From Aquilaria yunnanensis (Eukaryota; Streptophyta; Magnoliopsida; Malvales; Thymelaeaceae): 64,000 nucleotides of DNA. The first letter of the stretch is position 1, and each line of letters begins with the position of its first letter. Under the pieces are notes generated by a model. That model did not search any database and was not told the DNA's origin. It saw only the letters and a program-made list of their open reading frames with translations. Location of the stretch: positions 75,000,501 to 75,064,500 of the forward strand of contig CM077593.1 of NCBI GenBank assembly GCA_039654915.1, written 5' to 3'. Made by a program: the position numbers and the translations under genes. This document shows, one piece after another, positions 23,965-34,199 of this stretch.

Positions 23965-24936
23965 TGATGCCCCAAGGCATCTTCGTTTGCTGTCATGTTG
24001 ACAGGCGGGGAGACTTCATGAGGAGGCAAGCGCCTGGAGCTCTGGTTTCCCAGCTGAGCGTGCCTGAAAAGCTCAAAGAAGAGGTTAGGAGGTCCCCGGT
24101 TTGCTTTTCCGGGGAGGACCCTCCGACGCCCAAGTCAGTTTTCTGAGTGAAAGTGGAGGAAGAACACTAAGGGATCAAGTGTCTTGCCTGTTTTGTGTTT
24201 TCTCAGAGGGAGGAAAATGCCCATCCTTCGCCCAGTCCCATTTCCTAGTATTTATAGGAGTAGCTGGTCCGTTCAGATCATGACACGTGTTCGGTCGGAT
24301 TTGATCTGTAGTTTTGGACCTAGGGGACAGGCAGCCGTTTGCAGCCTCCTTTAGCCCTGGACCCGGACGGGTTGTGTCAGGACGGGGGCGGCTGCGGCGT
24401 GTCAGTTCGCCGTTCAGATGTGACGTGTAGGGCTTGTGGGCGACATGTCAGAGGCTCCTTAAATGCTCATACCGTACTCCCGAGGTCCCCTGGGCGAGGT
24501 CGCCCTTCGGTGCGTGCACCCTCTTCGGATTCTATCCGTCCTTTGGTGCGAGCACCTCCTTCGGGATCTATCCCATAGTTCTGGGAGTTCCCTTGATGAA
24601 CACCTTCTTCGGGACTCACACCCATAGTTAGGGGATACCCTTGCTCAGGTGTTTCTTGTTCGGGGAAGATCCTCTCCGGGGCCTCTGCCTTCGGGGAGAT
24701 TCTCCCTTGCTTCAGAGAGATGGCTCTCTTACCCGGAGGCAGTCAGTTTGGCCCCTCGATGGAGACGGTGTTGTCCTCGGAATTCCTGACGAGCTAACCG
24801 AAGTCTCGAGCTCATAGTGTTTGACTTCGCACCTTCCGAGGTCCGTAAAAAGATCCTCTCTTGGGTGACGTCAGACTCCTCGGCCAACATTCTGGCAGGG
24901 AGTTACCACCGAGGAGGCAATAGCCTTTGGCTATCA
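23965..24936 (-). repeat. 3' LTR of element B (972 bp)
   Basis: TGATGCCC...GGCTATCA on the plus strand, the same length as 34168-35139. Differences from the other LTR that I can see: two in the first 80 bp, one near 24172, two near 24465, and one each near 24489, 24545 and 24677. It includes ACACGTGT at 24283-24290 and the TATA box at 24249-24256. Confidence 0.95.
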
Positions 24937-24950
24937 CAGGCCCCCCTCCG
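24937..24950 (-). other. polypurine tract of element B
   Basis: The minus strand reads CGGAGGGGGGCCTG directly before the 3' LTR start TGATAGCC. It is the expected primer site for plus-strand DNA synthesis. Confidence 0.75.
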
Positions 24951-25764
24951 AAAAGCCGAAGTGAGAAACTTCGGTTCATCGGTTTTTGGGTCCTGTGGTT
25001 GTGATGTCCGTGCCGAAGACGCCTTCTTCTGCTTGTACCGATGGGCAGCATTTTTGCGTCCTCGAGGCGCGAGAAGATAGGCTGTCCCTGTGCCGAAGAT
25101 ACACCTTCTGCCCGAAGTCACAGGCTGTCTCTTGGTGTCCTTGTGGCAAGGGGAAATAGGATAACCTTGTACCGAAGATAGACGTTTTGCCCGGAGTCAC
25201 AGGCTGTCTTTTGGTGTCTTCGAGGTAACCTACTTTTTTGCCTTTATAGGTCTGCTCATGCGTCGCGTCCTGTATCCAGCAGAGTCAGTTTAGGGCGGCG
25301 CCTCTAGACCAAACGGTGTCAGAGGGCGTGCTCGACGTGATGGACGACACGTGGCACGTTTGCTGCGCGATGACCGACACATGGCACACTTTTATTGGGT
25401 AAGAATGCACTGAGTACGGCTGGCGCGACTTTTCAGGCGCCCATAGCAGTTATGGCGACGCTTCGCCTTCCGAGGGGTAATAATGACGACGGTTCTCCTG
25501 GCCTTCTCGGCCTATATATATCAGTCCTGTCATAACCCTCTTTCTTCTTCTGCTTTTGCTTTCTTTTGCCTTCTAATTCTCTCCCGATTTTCCGCGGCGG
25601 TTCTCCTTTTTCAGGCATTTTTCCGACCACTTTTCACGACGGCTTCCAGGAATCCAGATTCCGGCAAGACCTTTGGTGGGTTTTAGTCCTTCTGCTTTTT
25701 TCAAAGATTCTTCCTTGTTTTTCCCGAACTCATTTTTATTGTTTTTCCCGAACTCGTTTTCATC
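24951..25764 (+). other. non-coding leader and promoter region of the antisense gene, element B
   Basis: About 800 bp between the polypurine tract and the antisense ATG. It contains loosely repeated phrases (GCCGAAGA, CACAGGCTGTC, each two or three times between 25010 and 25220) and the TATA box at 25513-25520. Short frames here have no recognisable domain. The part from about 25430 on corresponds to the first bases of the window in element A. Confidence 0.6.
25513..25520 (+). promoter_or_regulatory. TATA box of the antisense gene, element B
   Basis: TATATATA in the context CGGCC-TATATATA, 245 bp upstream of the ATG at 25765, conserved with element A (82-89). It would direct transcription opposite to the LTR promoter. 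Confidence 0.55.
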
Positions 25765-28211
25765 ATGCCTGTTCCCGAGAGTTGGCAACCTCTTCTTTCT
25801 CACCCCTGCTGCACTACTCCGGCAAAGCTAGCGAAGTGGAAGAAAAAGTTTTTCTTACCCTCTTACTCTGTGACGAGGTTGCCCCGTCCTGACCAATTTG
25901 CTTTCTCCAACCGAAGTGATGAAATCACAGTTTTCCGAGCCCAACTGAAGGCCGGACTTCGGTATCCCTCCCCGGAGATGGTTAGCGCGTTCTGCAACTT
26001 CCATGGCATTGCCGTTAACCAACTCCCACCGAACTCGTACTGCTATTTCAACGCCTTCCTCTGTATGTGCGGCGTTTTCAAAATAAAACCTCACTTTGTA
26101 GTTTTTCTTCAGTACTACAAGCTCTTCGTGGTCCCAAAGGGTGGCTTCTACTTCATGCTGCCTCGGGGATCCGGGAGCAAAAAGTATACGTTCACCTTCG
26201 CCACCAAAGACAGCTGGCGAGGGTGGCAACAAAAATTCTTTTTCCTGAAGAAGTCGGAGGCTTGGTCGCACGTCCCGACCAAGTGGGCTCAGGGGAGGCT
26301 CAAGATGGATGTTGTTGACCCGAAGATACTGCTAGACGCCAACGTAGCACCTATCTTTGAGGACTTCGACAGGCGCATCCGGGCCGTCTCTAACTGGGCT
26401 GCCGAGGACTCTCCTCGTGCCCTTTACCCCTTTCCGATCAACTGGAGGCTCATGACCGAAGAGGTCCTTCGGGAACTTAAGGTGGTAAAGGAGCACGTGA
26501 CAGACCTCAATATGCCGAAACCGGCTTCTTCGGGGAAGGACTCCTGGCTCGTGAAACTCCTTCGGAGGAAGGAGACTTATGAGTCTTTTTACGAGAGTAA
26601 GTTACTTTCTCATTTTTTCCTTCATAACTTCATCTTGGACTTACACTGATCTTCTTTTTTCTTTTTTCAGAGATGGGCGACGACGCGGCTGCCTTTTACA
26701 AGGCTCTTTTTACCGGGCAGGCCCAGAGGGGCGAACAGACAAAGAGGGCCGCCTCTCGGAGGCGGAAGCAGACTTCAGGCGGCCCTCCCCCCAAACGGGC
26801 AAAGAAAGCTGCTCCTTCCTCTCTTCCGCAAATTCCGGAGGAGGTAGGCGAGTAGCCCGAGGACCTTGCTGCCTCTTTGCCCGAGGTTCCTCCTGTTGAC
26901 GTTCCTTCTTCCGACGTCCTTCCTCAAAGCCCCACACGTTCGCATGCTCTTCTGGAGGGCGATGGGGAGGAGACCCCTTCTGCCGAGGAACGGCGCCGAA
27001 TAAGAGGCAAGGGGGTCTTTACTGAGGTGACGTCGATTCTTGACGATGACGTTACCGAGGTGCCAGCAGGTTTGTATTTCGTCGAAGAACCTTTTTTCTC
27101 TTGTAAATCCTTAAGACCTTTCTGGCCTTAACCAATTTTCCTGCCTTGCTGTGCAGCGGAGGTGACCGCTCCTGACTGGGTTGCCGAACACGCCCGCAAG
27201 AGGGCCCTTCGGGATGCCCAAGTCCCGGCAGGGAAAGTTCCGAAGGACCCCTTCTGGACGTTCATGGAGGACATGAATATGTACTCCGAGGATTGTCCCG
27301 AAATGGCCAGGCAGATGTGCAAAGGGGTTTTTACTGAGGCCTCTTACAAGGCCCTTACGGAGGCTTACCCTGGCGATATCTCTTTGGCCGCCAAACTCAC
27401 TGAACATGCCGCCCAGGTATGCTTCACTGTTTCCTTAGTGCTGATTTCGCCTTTGCTTTTTACTTAGCATCATTTTCCCTTTCTTTTGCCTTTTTTGCAG
27501 CTGATGGGGTATGCTGCGTTGCTCCGTGTTCGGGTAGCGCGAGAGACAGAACGGAGGGCGTCACTCTGGGACCTTTACACCAAGACGAAGGCCCAGTGTT
27601 CGGCGTTGGCTGCCGACAATGCTCAGCTAAAGCAGTCTTCGGAGAAGGAAATTGCTGAACTTCGGGAGGGGTTCATAAAAGAGAAAGAGGAACTTGAGAA
27701 AGGCACCTCCCAGAAAATTTCCGACATCGGCTCTCAGGTGACGGAGCTGACTTCGACCGTAGAAGCGATTCAAAAGGATAAGTCAGAAAGTGACGCAATC
27801 CTTGCGAAGACGCTCGAGGAAAAGGCCCAGCTCGAAGCCGAGGTCGCATCTCTGAAGAAGCCTTCAGAAGAGAAGAAGAAGATGAAGGCATTGAAGAAAA
27901 AGCATAAGGATCTGGAGAAGGATTACGCGGATCTGGAGAAGGACTATGCAGATTTGGCGGTCAAGAAGCGGGAGTCCGACGATATGACGAAGTTGGGCTT
28001 TCAAGACGGCTTCTGTCTTGCTCGGCACCAAATTCTGCAAAAGTTCCCAGATTTCGACCTCTCCTTCCTCAAAGGCATGAACATCCCGAAGGAGCCTCGG
28101 TGGACTTGGTCCAAGATCGAGCACTTGAAACTGCCTCCTTCTTTCTCGGCGCCGAAGGCTGTTGACAAAAGCACAGAGGCTGGCAGTTCTCAAGACGCCG
28201 AGGTTCTTTAG
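25765..28211 (+). pseudogene. spliced antisense-ORF gene of element B (transposase_28-like), one in-frame stop
   Basis: Four inferred exons: 25765-26596, 26671-27069, 27157-27416 and 27501-28211. Introns of 74, 87 and 84 bp are GT-AG with pyrimidine-rich acceptors, in phases 1, 1 and 0; joining them gives one 733-codon frame ending TAG at 28209-28211. Exon 1 (codons 1-277) carries the 'putative gypsy type transposon' domain, including NSYCYFNAFLCMCGVFK and KGGFYFMLP. Exon 2 is basic, with RRRKQTSGGPPPKRAKK, a possible nuclear signal. Exon 3 contains the conserved WVAEHARKRALRD. Exon 4 is a long Lys/Glu coiled coil (codons about 520-660), then FQDGFCLARHQ. TAG at 26853-26855 (codon 339) stands where element A has GAG. 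Such antisense frames are known in Tat-group elements; the molecular role is unknown. Confidence 0.8.
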
Positions 28212-28670
28212 TTTGTACTAGGGCCTTTTGTCTTCATTTTCTTCTTCTTTTTTGTAGTCTTTCAGCAACTTTCTTCTCTGTAAGCACTCTTTGGCTCAAT
28301 AGATAAAAATTTGGCTAAGTATTTTTTGCCAGATCCCTTTGTTTCCCTTTGTCCCGAACATAATTCGCTCGAGAGACCTCGGAAAACCATATTCTTGCTT
28401 TCCTTTGTCCCGAACATATTCGCTCAAGGGACTCCGGAAAACCATACTCTTGCTTTCCTTTGTCCCGAACATATTCGCTCAAGGGACTTCGGAAAACCAT
28501 ACTCTTGCTTTCCTTTGTCCCGAACATATTCGCTCAAGGGACTTCGAAAAGCCATACTTTTGCTTTCCTCGGCTATTGCTTTCATGAGACTCTTGTTTTG
28601 TACTTCTTCAGAACTTTTTACTTAGACAAATTTGTCCAACTTGTGCAATACAACTTTCCCACCAAACTTT
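28212..28670. other. spacer between convergent antisense gene and gag-pol, element B
   Basis: 460 bp where rightward antisense-gene transcripts and leftward gag-pol transcripts would meet. It contains the 55-bp tandem repeat listed separately; the rest is T-rich and without recognisable genes. Confidence 0.6.
28345..28565. repeat. four tandem copies of a ~55-bp unit
   Basis: The landmark GTCCCGAACA recurs at 28351, 28407, 28462 and 28517 (spacing 56, 55, 55). Units 2-4 are nearly identical. Element A has a single diverged copy at the matching place, so the array expanded in the B lineage. Confidence 0.9.
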
Positions 28671-31600
28671 TTAGGCATAGAATTTTTTCAAGGCCTCTGA
28701 GTGCCAAGTGTTTTTTAATTCTATGCCTTCGGCATCACCGAGCTTATAAACTCCTTTTCGTACTTTGGCAAGTACCAGGTACGGTCCTTCCTAATTTGCA
28801 CGAAGTACCCCGTGGGACGGCTTTCGGGGTGCGAATTCAGCCTTTCGGAGAACGAGATCTCCCTTCTTTATTCCCTTTGGCCTGGCGCGTAAGTTTATGG
28901 CTGCTGCCACTCTTTGCTGGAAAGCTTTTCTTCTCAGCTCAGCTACTTCTCTGTGTTCGCTGACGAGGTCGAGCTTGGTTCTCAGGCCGAGGTCATTTCC
29001 TTTTTCATCGAACACTTGGACTCGTATTGACGGTTGTACTACCTCGACAGGGATGATGGCCTCTGTACCGAAGACGAGTGAAAAGGGCGTTTCCCCTGTG
29101 GCTCTTCGGGGTGTTGTTCGGTAACTCCATAACACGCTTTGGAGTTCTCCTGGCCATTTCCCTTTTGCTTCTCCCAATCTCTTTTTCAGACCATCTTTTA
29201 TGGTCCTGTTAGATACTTCCACCTGCCCATTACTTTGGGGGTGAGCTACTGGGGCGAAGTGCATTTTTGTCCCGAGGTCGCTAATGAACTCTTGGAATCC
29301 TTTGTCTATGAACTGGGATCCATTGTCCGCTACGAGCACCCTCGGTATGCCAAATCTGCATACGATGTTTTTTCATATGAACTTCTGCACTTCTTTTGCC
29401 GAGATAGTTGTCAGAGGTTCTGCCTCGACCCACTTAGAGAAATAGTCAACTGCTACTACGCAGAACTTTACGCCTCCAGGCGCCGTTGGGAGTGGCCCAA
29501 TGAGATCTATGCCCCAAACTGCGAAGGGCCAAGGATAGTCTGCCGGAGTCACGAACTCCGAGGGTGTTCTTTGGATGTTCGCATGTCTCTTGCAACTACC
29601 ACATTTCTGGATGAACTGCTTGGCGTCCTTTCTCAGGGTAGGCCAGAAGTATCCTTGGCGAAGTATCACTGCTGCCAGGGCGTCGGTTCCGATGTGCAAA
29701 CCACAGGCACCTTCGTGAACTTCTTCGAGGATCATTTCAGTATCCTCTTCACTAACACACCTCTGTAGTGGATTTGCATATCCTTGCCGATATAGTTCTT
29801 CTCCAATTAAGAAGAAGCGTCCGGAGCGCCTTCGCACTTTTGCGGCTTCGCTGGGGTCTTCGGGGAGTGTGTTGGTTGCGAGATATGTTTTGATTGGTTC
29901 TTTCCATCCTTTCCCCGAGGTCTCTATGCTTAACACCGCGATGCTGGGGTGGCTTAGTACTTCGGTGCAAGTTTTGGACTTCGCCAAACAGTCTGCCTCA
30001 GCATTTTCTCGTCGGGGTACGTTCTCGATTTTCACGGCGTCGAACTCCCGAATAAGCTTTGTTACCAACTCATGGTATTTCGCCAAGGTCGGGTCTTTCA
30101 CGCCATAGTCCCCTGCCATTTGCCGGACCACCAGCTGGGAGTCACTGTGGGCTTTCAGGTTTCTCACACCAATTTTTCTGGCCAGGCGTAATCCTGCTAT
30201 GAGGGCCTCATACTCGGCCATATTGTTGGTGGCGTTGAAACTGAACTTGATGGCCTTCATTACTTCTAGGCCTTCGGGGCCTCTGATAATCACTCCAGCT
30301 CTCTGGTGTTCGGATCCTGAGGCCCCGTCAACATATAACGTCCATTCTGGCTCGTCTTCGCCAGAGAACGAATGTCCCTCCTCGGTGTTTGGTACTTCGG
30401 CGATGAAGCCTGCCAAAGCTTGAGCTTTTATAGCTTTCCGGGGTTCATACGTGATGTCGTGTTCGCCCAGCTCTATACACCACTTGGAAAGCCTTCCCAA
30501 GTGATCAACTTTCCTCATAACATCCCGTAGAGGCAGGGTACTTCGGACGATAATGGGGTGAGCCTGAAAGTATGGCCGCAGCCTTCTCCCTGCAAGCACT
30601 AAGGCGTATATAGCTTTTTGAAGCAAAGGGTACCTGACTTCGGCGCCATGCAGGGACTTGCTGACATAGTAGACCGGCCATTGCTTTGGCCCTTCTTCTT
30701 TCACGAGGACCGAGCTCACAGCTTTTTGTGTGACGGCGAGGTATAATACGAGGGGCTCTCCCTCCCGAGGTTGCCGCAGAGTCGGCAGGCCGGCCAAGTA
30801 GACTTTGAGTTCTTCCCAGGCTTTTTGGCAATCTTCATCCCAAGGATGACCATTCCTTCCGAGGTCGCCTTCCATCTTTGCTGCCTTTGTGAGCACTTTG
30901 AAGAAGGGTCGACACCTATCTCCGTACCTGGAAATAAACCTGCTCAGAGAGGTTATTCTTCCGGTGAGTCTTTGCACGTCTTTGACTGTGGTAGGAGTTC
31001 GGAATTCGAGCAGAGCCTTAATCTTCTCGGGGTTAGCATCGATGCCTGTTTCAGATACCATGTACCCAAGGAACTTTCCCGAGGTCACCCCGAAGATGCA
31101 TTTCTCAGGATTAAGGCGGATCCCGAAGGCTTTGAGTTTTTGGAAGGTTTCCTCTAAATCTTCAACGTGGTAGCCAGGCAGTTTGCTTTTGACTATCATA
31201 TCATCAACATACACCTCCATGTTCCTCCCCATTTGGTCTTTGAAGACTTTATTCATCAGCCTCTGGTAGGTGGCTCCTGCATTTTTGAGTCCGAAGGGCA
31301 TCCTGATATAGCAATATGTTCCTCCCTCAGTGATGAAGGCAGTCTTTTCTTCATCTTCAGGGTTCATCCTTATCTGATGATACCCGCTGAAAGCGTCCAG
31401 GAAACTTAGGAGCCCGTACTCGGCAGTTGAGTCTACCAGTTGGTCTATTGGCGGAAGAGGATATGAATCTTTCGGGCAAGCATCGTTCAAATTTCTGAAG
31501 TCGATGCACATCCGGAGCTTACTACTTCCTTCTTTTGTGGCAATTACCACGTTGCTTAGCCATTCGGGGTAGTTTACCTCCCGGATAACGCAAGCGTCTA

Positions 31601-34199
31601 TCAGACGCTGGACTTCGGTCTTGACGAAGTCACTTTTGTGAGCTGAGATGCTCCGTTTCTTTTGCCGGACAGGTTTTACTTCCGGACTCGCTTTGAGGCT
31701 ATGCTGGATTACGCAAGGGTTTACCCCTGGCATGTCCTTCGGCGAGTAGGCGAACAGATCTTTATTTGCAAGCAGAAAAGATACAAGTTTTTCCTTGTCT
31801 CCTTCGGCCATGCTTTTCCCTATTCGGGTATTATGGCCTGGGACAAGCTCTACTTCTTCTGTTTCCGCTTTTGTGGGATCTTCTGCCTCGCCCCTTTCCA
31901 GCTCTTTTGCTTCTACAGCAAGTGCTAAGTTGCTTGCTGGAGCCTTCCGTGCTCTGACGAACACCTTTCTCACCTCGCCTTGATCAATGAAGATCTTTGC
32001 GTTTCCTCCTTTGGTGGCGAAGGTGACGGTCAAGTACTTTACATCAGGGCGAATGTGCAAATTTCCCTGTGTCTGTCTGCCGAGGATGGCGTTGTATGAC
32101 GAAGGGACATCCATGACTATGAATCTTGCCATGGTAGAGGCGAACAACTCAGCAGTTCCCTTCTCCGAAGTTCCTTTCATCATCAAGGGGAGGTCGATCC
32201 ACCCGAGGACAGGTAGCTCAGATGGTCCTACGCCGAACGTGGGTGAAGTAACAGCCTTGAGGTCACCCCTGGATACGCCCAAGTTTCGCAGCAAATGTGA
32301 GAACAAGACATCTGCATTTGACCCATCGTCCAGCAGTACCCTCTTGACGTCCCAGTTTCCTATCCTCGCCATTATCAGCAATGGATCGTCATGGGGAAAT
32401 ACGATGGTGGGGCCATCCTCGCGGGCCAATTTTTTCATTGGGCTCTGATATTCCATCACCGCTATCTCTCTGGCCCTTCTTTTTCTTTTCGAGGATGGAA
32501 GTCCGGTTGTGATCGTCTGTATTACTCCTGCCGAAGGTGGAGGACGCCTTCTCGGACTTCGGTTCCTTCGCCTGTCTGAATCGTAATCCTCGTCATCGGG
32601 CTTTTCTTCTTCCTCCCTTTTCCCCTTCGGGGAAGGCATTCTCAAATAACGCCGAAGCTGGCCCTGCTTTATTAGTGATTCGATGTAGTTTTTCAGCTGA
32701 AAGCAGTCTTCGGTGTCATGACCATGATCATGGTGGAACTGACAGAACTTCTTCATGTTCCTTCTGTTGTCAGCAGTCATGCCCCTCGGTCGTTGGATTT
32801 GAGCCCCCTGTTTTTCCAACGCCATGAGGACGTTAGCCCTCGTGGTGCTCAGAGGTGTAAAGTTTTGGGGCTTCCTTCCTCCTACTCGCGCTCTCCAAGG
32901 TCGGCCTAACTGTTCCGTTGGACACCGGGCTTGCTGGCTGGACCTTTCGCCACGAGCGTGAATATGGTCAGCCTTTGGTCCTGTCATTCTCAGCTCTTCA
33001 GCTGTCATATGTTGTTCAGCCCTTCGGTAGAATTCTCCCAGTGTGTCCGGGGGATCTTTGGAGAATTCATAAAACAAGTGCGAATCCCTCCGGAGGCCCC
33101 TTATCATGGCGAGGATGCGGATTTCGGGATGAAAGTCCGGAACACTGAGGGCCTCTCTGTTGAACCTCTCGACATAGTCACGGATGGTCTCCCCGTTTCT
33201 TTGTGCTATGTCGAACATCTGGACGGGCATCTTTGCCGTCGGCTTGCTCCCAATGAACTGTTGGGTGAACGCTGTGGACAGCTCCTGGAACCCCCTGATG
33301 TTTCCGAGAGGCAGGGAATTGTACCAGGCAGTTGCTGGTCCTGCGAGGGTGACTTCGAAGCACTTGCAGAGTGTAGCATCATCAGCCCCGTGTAGCACCA
33401 TGCTGCATTTGTACTTTGTTAGGTGGGCCTGCGGATCAGTCCGACCCTCATAGGTCTCTAGCCGAGGTAGCCTGAAATCACTTGGCATGGCCGCCTCGAC
33501 CACTGTTCGGGCGAAAGGAGTTTCATCTCCAGAGACGGTTTCAGTTAGCTTGGCCCAAACAGGCTTGCGTGCCACCTGCTGTTCCACTCTCTCCAGTCTT
33601 GCCAAGACTTTCTCCAGGAGGAGTGTAGCACTGGGCTCCTCTTCTTGGTGCTTCGAGGTTTTTCGGTAAGAGGACTGTTGCTGTCTCTTCGGGGAGCGGC
33701 TTCGGTACCGGGGTGAGGGGGACTTTGCTTCTGGCGACAAACTTCTTCTGGACGGGACTTCAGGTCGTTCAGACCTTGCTCTTTCCGCCAGCCGTGCCCC
33801 GAGGGACAAGTTATCTGTCGAGGACTCTTCCCGCGGCTCCCCACTTCCCGAGCTATGATGGGTTGCCCTTGGGCTTTTCTCCCGAGGTCGTGCTGGCGAA
33901 GTGGGTTTTTGCGCCTGGGCTGGTTGCGGCCACCTTCGGTCTATCTGTTGTGTCATTTCAGCCACAACGGACCTCTGAAAGTCTCGTAAAAAACCCATGG
34001 TGATGACAAGAGGGCGTTCCTCTTCAGGCAAGGAAGTCTCTGGGGGACTTTGTTCGGTAGCTGGTTGGTTTTCAGGCGCGGATGGGGACTTCGGGAGTCC
34101 TTTGTCCTTCGAACGCCGAGTTTCGACAACAGCTACCTGGGAGTACTTTCCCACAGACGGCGCCAAATGATGCCCCAAGGCATCTTCGTTTGCTGTCAT
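28671..34199 (-). pseudogene. gag-pol polyprotein of element B, two in-frame stops
   Basis: 1842 codons from ATG 34199 to TAA 28671-28673. Gag core about residues 240-395; zinc finger C486-H489-H494-C499; protease LLDDGSNADVLF at 622-633. Reverse transcriptase about 850-1110 has D935 in SFLDAFSGY and YVDD at 997-1000. First RNase H is about 1130-1250; a second, Tat-specific RNase H about 1284-1410 has D1291, E1329, D1353 and D1403. Integrase has zinc ligands H1495, H1502, C1533 and C1536 and catalytic D1565, D1625 and E1661 (35 residues between the last two). Breaks: TGA at 29373-29375 (codon 1609) inside integrase, and TAG at 28791-28793 (codon 1803) in the C-terminal tail; element A has TGG at both places. 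There are no frameshifts. The upstream 1608-codon frame is fully open. Confidence 0.95.
34150..34165 (-). other. primer-binding site of element B
   Basis: TGGCGCCGTCTGTGGG on the minus strand, two bases inside the 5' LTR and identical to element A. The first nine bases fit tRNA-Asp. It lies inside the gag-pol reading frame, where it encodes LAPSV. Confidence 0.75.

Noticed and set aside
28345..28565. Possible CRISPR-like array (four evenly spaced repeats)
   Set aside because: Whole 55-bp units are repeated without unique spacers, and the setting is a plant retrotransposon.
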